The notes below the pieces were generated by a model. It was not told the DNA's origin. It made no database searches and was given only the letters and a program-made list of their open reading frames with translations. The position numbers and the translations under genes were made by a program. Of a stretch of DNA of 64,000 nt, positions 12,385 to 24,252 are shown piece by piece. Position 1 is the first letter of the stretch. Each line of letters begins with the position of its first letter. This DNA is from Phlebiopsis flavidoalba (Eukaryota > Basidiomycota > Agaricomycetes > Polyporales > Phanerochaetaceae): NCBI GenBank assembly GCA_035772785.1, contig JAOCPU010000024.1:310001-374000 (forward strand). Reading direction: 5' to 3'.

Positions 12385-12618
12385 GGGGGGGGGAGGGGGG
12401 CCAGTCTGTGGGGGTGGAGAAACAGTGGAGGGGACAGAGGGGGGGGGTGGGGGGGGGGGGGGTGGCAGGAGGGGGGGGCAGGGGGGGGGAGGCTGGGAGG
12501 GAGGGGGGGATTGGGGGGGCAGGGGGGATCGAGGGCGGGGGGCAGGCGGGGGGGGTGGGGGGGGGGGGGAAGGGCAGGGTGGCAGAGGAGAGAGGGGGGG
12601 TGCAGGGGGGGAGGGGAG
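12385..12618 (+). repeat. G-rich low-complexity tract (about 0.23 kb)
   Basis: The plus strand is almost only G, in runs of 4-13 broken by single A, T or C bases. It creates artificial Gly-rich and Pro-rich ORFs on the two strands. The flanks are ordinary sequence. It matches in style the much longer tract at 50.8-52.3 kb. Confidence 0.9.
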
Positions 12619-14861
12619 TTCAAGCAGTCGTTTGTGCATATTGCTCGGAGCCACTTACATATTTCTAAAAGCCCACTGTGCATAGACCTGGTCATCAAAC
12701 CGTCGCCGAGTTAACGCAGCCCAATGTCCTCCGAGTCGTAGGGCTCCGTTCGCCCGGGTCGAGGCACTTACTACGACGATCTTAGGTAATCGATGCTCGG
12801 AATCGTCCGTCAGGATATCCAAACCCAACCCATTGCTTGTGAAACCAGCTTCATCTTCTCTTCTTCGCTTTTGACACTCTACGACTCTTGCGATAGGGGG
12901 AATACTCTGGGCTACCCGATGGTGAAGCAACCTGCGTCTCTCACGCTCGGCGGCACACATCATGATAAGGATACTCTGGGTCTACTAGCTGGTGAAGCAT
13001 AGCCCGTCGTCCTTAGATTTGCAAGAGACGTTTAACGGTACATTACGGTGACCAATCATGTGCGTACTCCAGGTCCGCGAAGGTATGAAACGCCAAATAA
13101 CGAACATGTACCGAAGGACTGGAATGTTGCCGGTGATCGAAACACCTGCGCCAGAAGTCCCTGAATGGCATGTTCAGCAGAGCCACTCAGTCACGTGCAA
13201 GAAGGTCTCACCATAGGCGCAATGAGCCCTCGGCTGGATGATACTCACCCTATAGCTTTCATCGAGAATCTCTGTCGGTGCTTCTGACACGCCGGTAATC
13301 CTAAACAACGTCAGAGGCCTTGGCGAAACTTCTTGAAGAACGAGGGGATTCGAGGAGGGACGACTTCATCTTCAGGTCATATTCACACCTGGGGGTGCTG
13401 ACGTGCGGGACGGGACAGGTACGAGGTGGGAGGTGGGAGCGTTGGAGGAAGGCTCCGCTGGAGAAGCTCCGATGCCTCTGGCCGTAACGCTTCAAAACCT
13501 TGCAGCACTGAGAGTAGATCTTCCGGTAGAGCTAGTGTCTGCGCCTCATCTCTGGTAAATATGACATTAGCCAGTGTATTGATTTCATTTGTGGATGTAC
13601 TCACCAGGAGTTTCCCGCGCCAAATCGCAGTCATATCGTAGAATAGCATCAGGTTTGGACGCCCGATAGAAGCTTGAGTGTACCAGTATAATGCCAGCGA
13701 GATGGCAAACGGCTTTTGCCAAAAACCATCCTCTGTTATCCACGATACTTCCTCAGTTGCTATAGACCATACTTATTCAACAGTTTTCGGAACCAGACCT
13801 CGGGCCTTCCTCCACACTTGTTAGGATCGTGAGAACTCTCGTGGCCGAATCGTATTCAGTTCTCATCGTTTCGTGGCGTTCCGTCAGCCCAAGTTGACAG
13901 CCGGAGGTGCCGTTATTGCGGTTGTGCGGCGGCCGCCTTGCGAGACGTATGCTACGTCGTGGGGAAATCCTCTCATCTGCACGGGGCTTCACCGGCCGAT
14001 CTTGAAAGTGCATTCTACAGTCGTAGAAAAGAAGGCGGACGTGCAGATTGGACAACAAATTTCACATGTCCGATTGCAATCACCGGTTTGTTATTTTATC
14101 GGCCGATATTGTCAAGTCTAGAACAGCAAATCGAGTTTTGTAACATGGGTGTTGCGGAGCTATGGGTGGGCGCATTTTCAGATCGGAAAGTGTTTAGCGC
14201 TTCCAACGAAGTACATCACATTTATAACCATTATCACCATTGGAAATTTGCTACCATCCACCAGCACGATAGCCAGTATGAGAAAGGCTCACTCTGTCAT
14301 AGCACTGCATCTGAAGAGGTTTATGCAAGGGTATAGCAGTCGCATGCGTGTGATGCAGAATACGAGAGCGCTTAGTGAAGGACTTTTCATAAGATGTATG
14401 CCTGTTCATTGCCAAGTAGAGGCGCACAAGCTTCGTGGGAACGATTCGGGCTGTCAAAGATGCTGTAGACTGAACAGAATGTATACACATTCGGCAACTT
14501 CGGTCAGGATTCACGCAGGGCGCGCGTGAGTTTCACCCCATCGTTTCCCCGAATATCGGGCTTCAGCAGCCTTGACTCGTCGTCTAGCAACGTTGCCGTG
14601 ACCACGAGAAAGCCTTCGACAAAATCCATCACGTCATGGATTATCTGCCATTCGGGTTTGGTTTGTGATGAGCGGGACGAGAAGGAAGCCCATTGGGGGT
14701 ATACCAGCAGCGGCAGAGCGGCGCCGACCTACTGGACCTGATCCGGGGTTTCAGCGTTTCGCGGTCATGGAGCGCAGAAGAGAGCCGTATAGCTGCAGCG
14801 CGGATCGCACGGGTTTTAATGCTAAACCTGGGGGGAGACGGCCAGGGTAGATATAGTCTCC
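12619..14861. other. No firm gene; possible minus-strand coding relic near 13.4-13.75 kb
   Basis: On the minus strand around 13400-13745, GWFLAKAVCHLAGIILVHSS and NLMLFYDMTAIWRGKL look protein-like and lie in two frames, but I cannot assign a family or build a gene. A degenerate repeat (ATACTCTGGG then GGTGAAGCA) occurs at 12902-12929 and again at 12970-12999. The rest shows nothing I can support. Confidence 0.35.
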
Positions 14862-17800
14862 TCAAAGGCCGGTTAACGCGTCACGGTCTAAAAAGTACGA
14901 GTCATGGTAAAGCTGAACCAGGGTGGGAGCCAAAGGCGCGAATGCTCTTGAAGGTTTTCCATACTCCGCGTGATTTGATTCGCGAATTTTATCATTGAGC
15001 CAGATGAAGGACTCGGTGTTAAACATGATACTCCCGAGGAGGTGGCTAGCTGATTGAGGGAGCTCCATACCAGATACGGAGAACAGGGCAAAAGACCGCA
15101 TCAGTTTCGAGCTGTATCTCATGCTTGCGATGAATGCCCGGTAATCTGGCAGCCAAGGCACGAGAGGTTGCCCATCCATGAGTTTGTGGGTATGCCGGCT
15201 TGGGTATTCCGCGGGACATGCATTATTGTTCCAGTGTCGCTTGTCGCAAATTGTCTCAGAAGCCGTCTGGTAAAAGTGAATGGTGAGTTCGGGTTCTGAG
15301 TCAATGAGCCAAGTCAGCGTTTCCAGATCCAAAAGCCTCTAAAAGCCTCCAGAACCTCGAGGCGTGGGAACAGACGTTTGGGCGGGGGAGAAGAATAAGT
15401 CCAGAGCACGCTTCAAGTAAGTGAGGTAGCCCTTCTGATTGCTGCGTGGGAAGAGAATCGAGCTCGTTCACGGCCAGCATTATCCTGCTTGCGATGACGG
15501 GTAACAGCTGTTTAGATACGCGTTCAGTAGGAGCTGGACCAGCAGAAACGCTCATTTGCAGCGGCTTCTCGACACGGCCACGGAGGTATGGTGTCGCCCA
15601 CAAGGCTAAATCGATTGCAAGTGCCGGCCGGAGCTGTAAGCACGTCGCAGCTCTTACGACTGACAAAAGGGCGGCGACAGAGTCGATGTCAAGGATACGT
15701 GGAGTGTATGGAGGCGGTGGTGAGACCAGTAGAGCAGACGCGCGCATTATCCATGATGCATTCGGTGAGGTGTCGGAGGTGGGGATTGGAGCGTTCGCAA
15801 CAGTTCTCAGAAGAAGATTGCGTAGGCCGACATAAACTGGGATCGACAGCATAGTAAGGTCGCCCGCTGCCGATGGTGTCGCCTGTTTCTCTACCCGGGC
15901 TCCGTATATTGTTCTCAACGAAAACGACGATAATCTCAGGGTCAAGTTGATATAACTGAAGGGCGTCACAGGCCATGGTGAGGGCCGTGTCATCATTGGC
16001 AAGTATAACAGGAGAGCCAGACCTGGGACTCGATTGGAAGGAATCATACGTAGGTCCTGAGACAATGATGTTTGCCAGTGGTCTCCCCCACGACGAAGCA
16101 GAGTAATGCTGTATCCAGTTTTTCTTCGGCTTTAGGATGCGGAAAATGGTGGATATGAGGGCGTGTCAATGTGTCGTGGGAGAGAAACATGCTCGAATCG
16201 TGCTAGCTTGTCCTTGTTGAGGGCTTGCGCGATGTGTGGCGAGACGGAGATTGACAACTCGCAAGACAAATAGAGCAGCAGTAGTCGGACTCGATTTTGT
16301 CAGGACCATAGCTGAGCAAATCCGGTTGACTAATTCGTCTTTTTGAAGAATTGGTGAGTGGTCAGTGCTGTCTGCCATAGCCCGGAAGATGGCGTTGATG
16401 TAGCTCCCATTGGCGGATAGCTGTTGCCAAGATATTTTCCTCTCTCGTCGACCCAGATACCAAGTGCATGTGTGGTGAGTTCGATGGTAATGTTGTAGGC
16501 ATCCCGTGATAGATACGTCAAGTCGATTTGTCCATCCAGGTCAGATGGCAACAAAATCGCGCGATGATGGATTACGCCGCTGACGAAGGGATAGAATCGC
16601 GCCAGCCTTCGCTTTCGATTGCCTGACTGCTTCCCGCATCATGACCAACAAACCATCATTCAGCATGATGCGGTCAATGGCAAGGAGGAGTTTCTAGGTC
16701 GTCCTGAGCACGAGTAAACCACGGTCCTCCTCCATTCACTCGCCGACGCGTCCCATGTCTAGGACCTTTTGCGCGGCGTAGAAGAAATGCGTAGCGTACT
16801 CTTTGACATAATCAGTTGTCAAACCGTGATGATAAGAGACGATTTTAAATAGCCATCATTGGGGTACGAGAAGGCCGTAAAACGGACTGGAATAGATGTT
16901 AGCCAATCTTTTGGAGGGCCGAAGTGACTCTTGTGGCTGAACCACAAGTGTGAACCGGTAGTGACGCATGAAGGGGTATGGAGATGATGATATCTGGAAA
17001 GGGAAGAGGCCCTTGCTGGGTGGTATAGAGGTGCGATAGCTTCAAACGAGCAGCTCTAGCAAGGGCGAAGGAGAGGAGGCATGATATATTTCCTGCCCTG
17101 GACGCACCGCATGATCCGCGTTCAAAAGCGGAAGCTTGAATGGACAGCGGGGCGAAATGAGAGGTGCAGTGTCGTCATAGCGAGAAAAAGAAAGCCCCAG
17201 GCAATCACGAGAGGTATGGCTGTGTCGCACCGATAGAGGAAAAAAGGAACGATTATCTGACAGCCTGGGTAAAGAAGCAGAGTCCAAGAAAGATTAAAGA
17301 CCAAGTGCGACCCTAGTATCAGTAGAGGTAGCTCGCCGAACCAGCAATTTCGAAGACCGGAAAGACAAATCGTTCTCATTGCTGGATGCCGATATTGAAG
17401 AGACACGGAGCTTTTCTTTGAGGAGCAATCGCACTTTCTCACGGCGGCTAAGATACGTCCCGGCAACCCAGGACTGCACTAGCATTCCCAAGTGAGCGCA
17501 GTTTCCAGGCTGTACGATAGAAGGCTTGGCAAGAACCAGAGAAGGCACCTATTAACGGTTTTACTGCCGGCAACTGTGTACACATGACCACGAGACCCCT
17601 CCGTAACGGCGCGTGGTGGTGACGGGATGTTGGATGTTGACGGGAAAAGTAAGGGTTGACTTGAGTAGTTTTTGGAACGCGATTGTCTGAAGAAGGTAGA
17701 CCACTTGACTGTCGGTGTCTGGTTGGAGTAGCTTATACGATTCAATGAGAAATGCACTGAGTAGTACAGCGGAAAACAACCCAGAGATACCTGCAAGAGC

Positions 17801-17930
17801 TCCTCAGTACATATAATATCAGCAAATGAACCAAATATGGGTAGAAGACGTACAAATAGGCAGTAGCAAGGTATCCAATATCTTCGCTTCGAGTCTCTGA
17901 CTCTTGGTCCTTTTCGGGGGGGGGGGGGTC
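14862..17930 (-). CDS. DUF6535-domain membrane protein
   Basis: DUF6535 is a basidiomycete-specific domain with several transmembrane helices; its function is unknown. The diagnostic start of the domain is at about 17700-17785 on the minus strand: GLFSAVLLSAFLIESYKLLQ followed by PDTDSQVVYLLQTIAFQKLL. Further helices follow at about 17320-17170 (LVFNLSWTLLLYPGCQIIVP, IPLVIAWGFLFLAMTTLHL). The long helical C-terminal part includes DLTYLSRDAYNITIELTTHA (16500), a 254-residue open stretch at 15301-16065 and another at 14862-15332 ending in FLDRDALTGL. Total length is near that of other DUF6535 proteins (800-1000 residues). The upstream exon (EKDQESETRSEDIGYLATAY, about 17850-17915) lies beside a G13 run, so the start is not resolved. 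Several frame changes are only partly explained by introns. Confidence 0.7.
17916..17928. repeat. G13 homopolymer at the 5' end of the DUF6535 gene
   Basis: Thirteen consecutive G (C on the coding strand) just upstream of the EKDQESETRSED segment; it prevents a clean call of the start codon. Confidence 0.85.
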
Positions 17931-18537
17931 AACTTCTCGTACAGTCTATAATTGCCATAGATTGCCACATGGAGGGCTGAAGCACGTCTGCTTTGATCAC
18001 TCCAGGATCCTTATGAGTTACCGCACGATTTGAGTATAGTCTAAGGAAATTGCTGTCATTGCTCCATTGATAGTCGCACACCAGGAGTGATCAGGGATTG
18101 CGTTCATAGTGATGGTCTCCTTCCAAGACCAGATAACCACAAGGTTTTCCCGAAGCGGCGAGGCAGAAACACAGTCTGAGGCTGCGTTTCTTGAAGCTTT
18201 AGAGAGTCAAAGCGAGTCAACGACGCGTCGACGACTGTCGACGGTTGACGCTTCTGGCTTCGATGATCTTATCTTATCTGATGGTTTTTAGTTATCTACG
18301 ATTTTCCCTATTTACACACATTCAGCAGTGGCAACTCTCGCCAGCCGACTCCCGAGTACTGAGTATGAGCCTAGGCAAACCCACGCTGGGGGTTCATCAT
18401 CGTCGTTATGACAGACATCCACCTAGAGTAATTCAAGTATGGGAGATATAGAAGACACGGATGTGTAACAGTTTTCCCGTAGTAAATATCTGCGACGCAA
18501 CAAGGGATACTTGTAAGTACACCGGCCAAGTATGCAG

Positions 18538-20760
18538 TCAGGAATACACGATTAAGGTCTCTTTAGCGAACTTCACTTTCTTGAACATGCTGTCCATCCG
18601 GGCCTTTGTGTCAGCATCTATCCTTATCACAGCTTTCTTGGCTATCTCGTAGGCCAAACCTTCCTGTCAATTCTACGCTTACCACGGACCTCTCCCCACA
18701 ATCCAGTATTTAAACTGGTCGACGTCCCGGCGAGAGCATAGCCGCTGTTCCCCACGAGCCCCTCCACCCCCCTGTCCACGCGGAGCACAAGGAATTCCGC
18801 TACGTCAAACCGGAACCATTTTCCCGTTCTGGAAGCTTGACCTCTTGACTCGGCCCTCGAGCTCATTCTCGCAGTAGTCGCCAACCAGTACTCTCTGGCT
18901 CGTCGTCAGACTCGGACCCTCGGAGGATGAGCTTGGTGGCTTGGTCCTCTTCCTCGGAGTCGTCCGGTCTCGTCGCCCTCATCGCATTCATCGCACTCGT
19001 CGTCCGCTCCCGGATCCCCCCTCGGTGTCAGAACTTCGATCCGAACCACTGTTCATGCGGGCGATGGTGAAACGACTGGTCCTATACGAAGTGATCTCAC
19101 AACACTTGCGAATGAGGAAGCCAGTGTGGTAATAGGCTTCGGAGTAGTCGAAGTGGTGGCCCGCGTCAGGGGCGTATCGCAGAAGCTCGTCCTTGTGAAA
19201 AGTGATGTCGACTGCCATGCTAGGGAGCCTTTTACACTTCATGAGTGCATTCCAGGAGGGACGCCACTCCTCAAGCCCATCTCCTTCGCTTGGCCAACCG
19301 AAAAGCATCTCGGAGCGGTGACGGCGATCAATGTGCTGGACAAGAGCATCCCAAGCGTCCTCGGGGTCAAGGCCGGGATCGTAGATCGGCAGAGTCTTGC
19401 AGCGGAGGAGATACGCCAGACCCCAGATCTGGTCCACAGGTTCGGAGTACTTGCGAGTGCGAATGGCGTTGATGAGGTCGAAGACGTTCCCCTCTGCCAA
19501 GCTTACAACGTCGTACAGCCGTTCGTAGAACTTGGGGCCGATCACCTTGTGCTGGCCATCGCTCTTGAAAGGTATTCATCGTCAAGCCTCCGGGAAGCCA
19601 GCAGGGTGCACACTCCTGCAGTGTCCATACACGTTGCAGCCAGTGGAAGTCGGACGTGAACGTGTCGTGGGTAACAGAGAAAGGGAGTCCGAGGCCGTTG
19701 AAATAGGTGATTATCGTCTGCTGTGCGTTGTGTTGGTAGATGTGGCCGATGGTAGGCACATCCAAACGCCATTCCTTCTTGAGCTGGTAGTCCTTGTCTG
19801 ACCATTTCCCGTCCTTCTGTCTGAGGCATACGACGTCGAGGAACACGTACTCGGCGCCCAGATTCAGGAGCTCAATACGAATGTTGTGGATATCGGTGCC
19901 CCTTGGGAATAGGGACCCTGCCACATTTTGTCGTTGATCCTGGTGGTTACCAGTTTGCGATCCTTTTTGGGCACCCAACTGTGCGAGACCGCCCAGACAT
20001 TCTCAGGTATGTGGTTGGGCGTCTCCAAAGGTAAGGCATGGTAGGGGATGACGCGATTGCTGTAGAGGTCCCAGACGCGTCGTGGGGGGGATTTGGGGAT
20101 GAATGATGCTATCGCCATCCATGGCCCTCTTCCGCATCTTCCTATCCTCCTTCTTCCGCTCCTCTATGAGCCGCGGAACCTCTTCGAAGTCATAATCCCA
20201 GTAAGGGCGCAGGTGCGCATAGGCCTGTCCAAAATCGCAAGACTCGTCAAGGAACTCCTGCAGGCAGTTTCGAAGTCCGGGTTTCGTGGCGAACGTGTAA
20301 CGAGTCCCGAGCACTTCGTTCAACTTCTCGAGTAGGTGGTCAATGCCGAAACGTTCGCAGGGGGACGATCGCAAAGTCTAGCACGGATAGCGAGCTGGCC
20401 ACGATGAAATCTCTCTGGAAGGGGATCATGGCCTCGGAGCTCTTCTGGAGGGTATATACTTTGGCTTTGTCATCCTCGCTGGTAAAGTCAAAGAGCTTCT
20501 CCGGTCGAATAGAGTTACGCGCCAGGATGGCGACGGTCCTCCAGACATTGGTGCGTCTGAGTTCTGCTCGTCCCTTCCAATCGACCTCCTCTCCTCCTCG
20601 CTTGCGACGCGTCGGAACTACGGGCCCTAGTCTCCATCGCAAAACTTCTCGTAGTCCTTGAATCCCCGCCAATGGATCGACGAGATCCTCGTATCGTAAA
20701 AAACCTATCGAACAGGTCTCCGATGTCTAATGAGCTCCGTCTAGAAGTTCTTCTAGACAT
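18538..20760 (-). CDS. HET-domain protein A (heterokaryon-incompatibility-like)
   Basis: HET domains mediate non-self recognition and cell death in many filamentous fungi; the role of the basidiomycete versions is largely untested. The start ATG (20760) gives MSRRTSRRSSLDIGDLFDRF. A conserved N-terminal region follows (KVYTLQKSSEAMIPFQRDF, AYAHLRPYWDYDFEEVPRLI). The HET core is at about 20030-19640: VWAVSHSWV, IRIELLNLGAEYVFLDVVCL, RLDVPTIGHIYQ, ITYFNGLGLPFSV and FHWLQRVWTLQEC. After it come FDLINAIRTRKYSEPVDQIW, GLAYLLR and EEWRPSWNALM, an acidic Ser-rich linker, and a C-terminal domain (RFDVAEFLVLRVDRGVEGL, SGYALAGTSTSLKYWIVG) ending in FKKVKFAKETLIVYS with a stop at 18538. At least four frame breaks occur, at about 20640, 20340, 19920 and 18880. 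It lies in tandem with HET gene B. Confidence 0.8.
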
Positions 20761-21891
20761 GGCGGGCCTGCTTCAATTTTGTGAATATGGGTCGATATAT
20801 CGGCCATGAAGCGATGGACTGACGGGCGTACGGAAGACTTTTCTTCACACAACCTGTCGCGGGGATGGTTTGTACAACGATCGCAGCTAGCTGTCAGGCT
20901 TGGAGGAGCTGAGAGGTAGCGATGAGAGGTGTGAGAGGCGGTTAGCTCGAGAGGCACTGGGGCGGAACAGCACGAGACAGGCATGCAGGGGCAAATATAG
21001 AGTTCAAGCTATACACACACGGTATCAATAACTTGATCGATTGAGGCTGGAGACACTGTACCTAGAAGCATCCGGATATAAGCAGCATTCAAAAACTCGC
21101 TCGCAATGACCATTGGGCAACGCAAACAATGCCAGACCAGTAGTCCTCTTTCGGGGGCTAGAGTCAGCGGCAGCCATTGAGCATACCCCTAACTGACATA
21201 TGGGGATCAAAAGACTAAGGCCAGTTGGAGCTTCCTGATATTGAAAGGGTAAGAACCTCAGTATAGCGTCTTGAAAGTGACCCCTATCAGAGCGGGATGA
21301 AATGAATTCTGAATGGCAACGTACATGAGCACATCTTGGTGTACGTGTCCTGTGACAGGCTCTCACCAACTGGACTCTTGTGCAATGTACCCGGCCCTGC
21401 AAGTCAATGGAAGATGTTCGAATGCTACTCTGGAAAAGCTAGCCGTGGGTAGATCCAAAGTTAGCTCGGAGACTGGAGCTGCCACAGCTGACTGCAAACG
21501 CGCACTCATTGTTCGCGTCGGGATGCCTGGTCATCGAGTTGAAGCCACTAAAGCGAGACACGTCCATCTCAAACTGACTCACGCACAGATGATTTGCGCA
21601 AATTTGAGGTCATATCCAAGAGGCCCGGATTCCGTGGTGGCCTGGAGGATAATCGACAACTTTCGGATGCGGGCGACGACTCTTGAGAATGATGAAGGCG
21701 CGCGCTCGGAAGTATCCGATGATCAGATTAGGCAACTGAGTTAGTTCGGGGTCGGCAAGTCGAGTCAGGGCTTGGTGATCTGACTACTGCACGAGATAAT
21801 TATAGAGTTTGACATAGTCTCAGCATAAATACAGCTACATCTCGATTAACACAAAGCTTCAGAGAGCCGGCTCAAATTTGCCCTGTCCTGC
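20761..21891. other. Intergenic between HET genes A and B
   Basis: This 1.1 kb lies between the start of HET A and the end of HET B. A 143-residue plus-strand ORF at 21313-21744 has no recognisable similarity. No repeat or transposon signature is seen. Confidence 0.4.
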
Positions 21892-23733
21892 TCACGCGAA
21901 AGACATGCGCACCACTGATAACTTATGGAACTTGAGCACCGCGTGGTTCATCATCCAGACCCCTCTCTACACCGTCAGCCACGCCCAGTGTCCAGTACTC
22001 AAACCCTCCACCTCCAACCAAGGAGAAATGCAGCTCGGGGATGAGCTCTTCGTGACGCGCGAAAATATCAAAGGTGTATACTTTATCTTTTCGTTCGATA
22101 ACGAGCTTTCCTTGCCGTTTTTGCCTGTGATCCGTAGGCAAAGATGAGAGGCCTTGTATCACACAGTCCCTGAGCGTAGGGACCGTTGTACAAGTAGATA
22201 CCGTTGCCGACCTCGGGTGGAAGGTCTTTCAAGCTGTTGTAGACAACGCGCTCGGCGACCTCTGCTCCTGTCCACTTTTGGGTCACTTTTGGAAGCTCCG
22301 TCTGTAGAATTTTGCTTCCATGATGGTCTCCATTCACTTGTACGATCTCCTCGAGAGGGATAGAGAAACAACATGTCTCCCCGGAATCGTTCGTCCATGT
22401 TCTCTATGAGACGTGTCCAAGCATCCTCTACGTCTTCCTTCTCTTTTGTAGATAGGCAGAGTCGGCGACTGCAAGATGTAGCCAAGCCCGGCCACTTTGT
22501 CTACTGGGTTCACGGAGTCACGATTTCGCATAGCATCGACAACGAGGAGAATGTTGGACGGCCGGTCCGTGAAAAGAGAGACGAGATGATCGAGTAGCTC
22601 ATAAAAGCTATCTCCAGGGGTATTTCCATAATCCTCTGGCGCCGTGGGAGATCCGTCCGTCATGCCATCCGACGATCCAATTCGCCTTTGTCTCCTGCAG
22701 CGTCCACGCAACGGTTCAGCCAATGACGAGGATCTTTCAGAAATCCCGTCTCGACGCTGAATGGACGCCCTAGTCCACTGAAATAGCAAACGATTTTGCG
22801 ATCTCGGCCTGCATGATAAACGCGTCCAATCGTGGGTACGTCGAGCTTCCACTCGTCCACACGCAGGTGCTCCTCCACGCCTCCATACTGCCTCAGACAA
22901 AGAACGTCTAGCCAGACATACTGTGCCCCCATGTTCAGCAGTTCGATGCGAACGCGTTCGAGACTAGCGTCGGTGGGAATGGGGACTGGCCACTTACGGC
23001 CGTTGATGTTGGTCAAAATATCTCGACGCTTGTCCAACGACATCCAGCTGTGCGATACTGCCCAGAGGTCGGGCATTGTCAAATGCGAGTTCATGATCCA
23101 GTGAGGAACGATACGGTTGCTCCCATAAATCCCAGACACGCCGCGGGAGGTAGAAAAGAGTTTACGATCGTATCCCCCGTAGGGCGCTGGAAACGTAACT
23201 GCTCGTCCTTGATGCGAGCCTCCTCTATGACTTGATCAAGGAGCACCACAGTATCCCATCGTGGGCGAAAGTGAGTATATGCAAGCCCTATATCGAACGA
23301 ATCTTCAATTGCACGTTGAATGTGCGGTCGGAGAAAGGGCGTATCGAGGGTATAACTAGTGCGGAAGATACGATTGAGGACACTGAGAGTGCCATTGAAG
23401 GCCCAGTTGGACGCATGAGAGGTTGGCGTCATTATCCAAAAGGATATGGATGCCGGGTGGTGCTCGTAAAGCAAGATTGTTGAGGGACAGTAGTTTTTTT
23501 CGCCCGAAGGTAAGAGTGGAGAAGAATCGGAGAACGCACGGGGGAAAAAGTCCAGACCCGATCTGGCCCAGCCTCCGCAGGCGCATTGGCAGATGACACG
23601 CCGCATGCACGTATATCTCGGGGGTTTGCCGTTACATGATCGTCTTCTGCCGCAAGTTTAGCTTTGCGCTGCGCAAGAAGACGATTTTCGCTCCTCCTCA
23701 TAAGGGTCTGGCGAAGGGGGGAGAGTTAACCAT
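21892..23733 (-). CDS. HET-domain protein B
   Basis: Same architecture as HET A and closer in wording to HET C. The ATG at 23733 reads MVNSPPFARPL, then shifts frame to SENRLLAQRKAKLAAEDD. The conserved N-terminal block has GTLSVLNRIFRTSYTLDTPF, LRPHIQRAIEDSFDIGLAYT and HFRPRWDTVV. The HET core lies at about 23060-22720: DLWAVSHSWMSLDKRRDIL, NINGRKWPVPIPTDASLERV, RIELLNMGAQYVWLDVLCLR, EEHLRVDEWKLDVPTIGRVY and CYFSGLGRPFSVE. Then come YELLDHLVSLFTDRPSNILL, DKVAGLGYILQSPTLPIY and, at the C-terminus, YTFDIFARHEELIPE, GFEYWTLG and LKFHKLSVVRM, with a stop at 21892. Frame breaks sit near 23600, 22690, 22480 and 22000. A functional copy would need all of these to be consensus errors. Confidence 0.8.
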
Positions 23734-24170
23734 GGGAGAAGAAAAAGCCGGCCATTCTTATTGCACGGCCCCTGAGTCTGCTCAAATTTATAATGGTTGC
23801 GGTGCTAGACGATCCGTGTCTGGACCATGTGTTCAGTCTCGGAGACTGAGGGGACAATTTCCAACGAATAGATAGAATGCGAGAGACTTGCGAACGGGCC
23901 TCGGCAAATCAGTAGCATATGTTTTTGTGGCGCCAGAGTTCTGAGTGGTGATTAATTCAGCATGTCGAGTGGATATTTGTGAGATGTGGACACCACAAAA
24001 GCTCACTATTATTTTCCGAGTCGTCGAAAGTGTGAACTGTGAGAGGTAAGGAAACGATAAACGACGAGAGATAGCGAGGGATGGCGGCGATGATGTGTTC
24101 TCTGGCGCTAGCGGGATAATATCACGACATACTGAGCCTATCTGGCCGTTCGTGGGACGGGATCCCGGGG

Positions 24171-24178
24171 ATATATAG
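24171..24178 (+). promoter_or_regulatory. TATA-like element of the F-box gene
   Basis: ATATATAG lies about 80 bases upstream of the F-box ATG at 24253, with a CT-rich leader between them. Confidence 0.45.
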
Positions 24179-24252
24179 CGCAGCGTCTACATCGAAGAAG
24201 ACTCATCTCCTGACCGTGCTCTCTATCTACCATTGGAATTGCCATCTCGAGA

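Noticed and set aside
12181..12714. Gly-rich (plus) and Pro-rich (minus) ORFs
   Set aside because: Low-complexity products of the smaller G-rich tract.
18988..19659. Plus-strand ORF of 177 residues over the HET A gene
   Set aside because: It is antisense to a conserved HET protein segment and has no motif of its own.
20741..20760. Near-palindrome with TCTAGAA / TTCTAGA arms at the HET A start codon
   Set aside because: The stem is short and partly encodes the N-terminal SRRTSRR repeat; no regulatory reading is supported.
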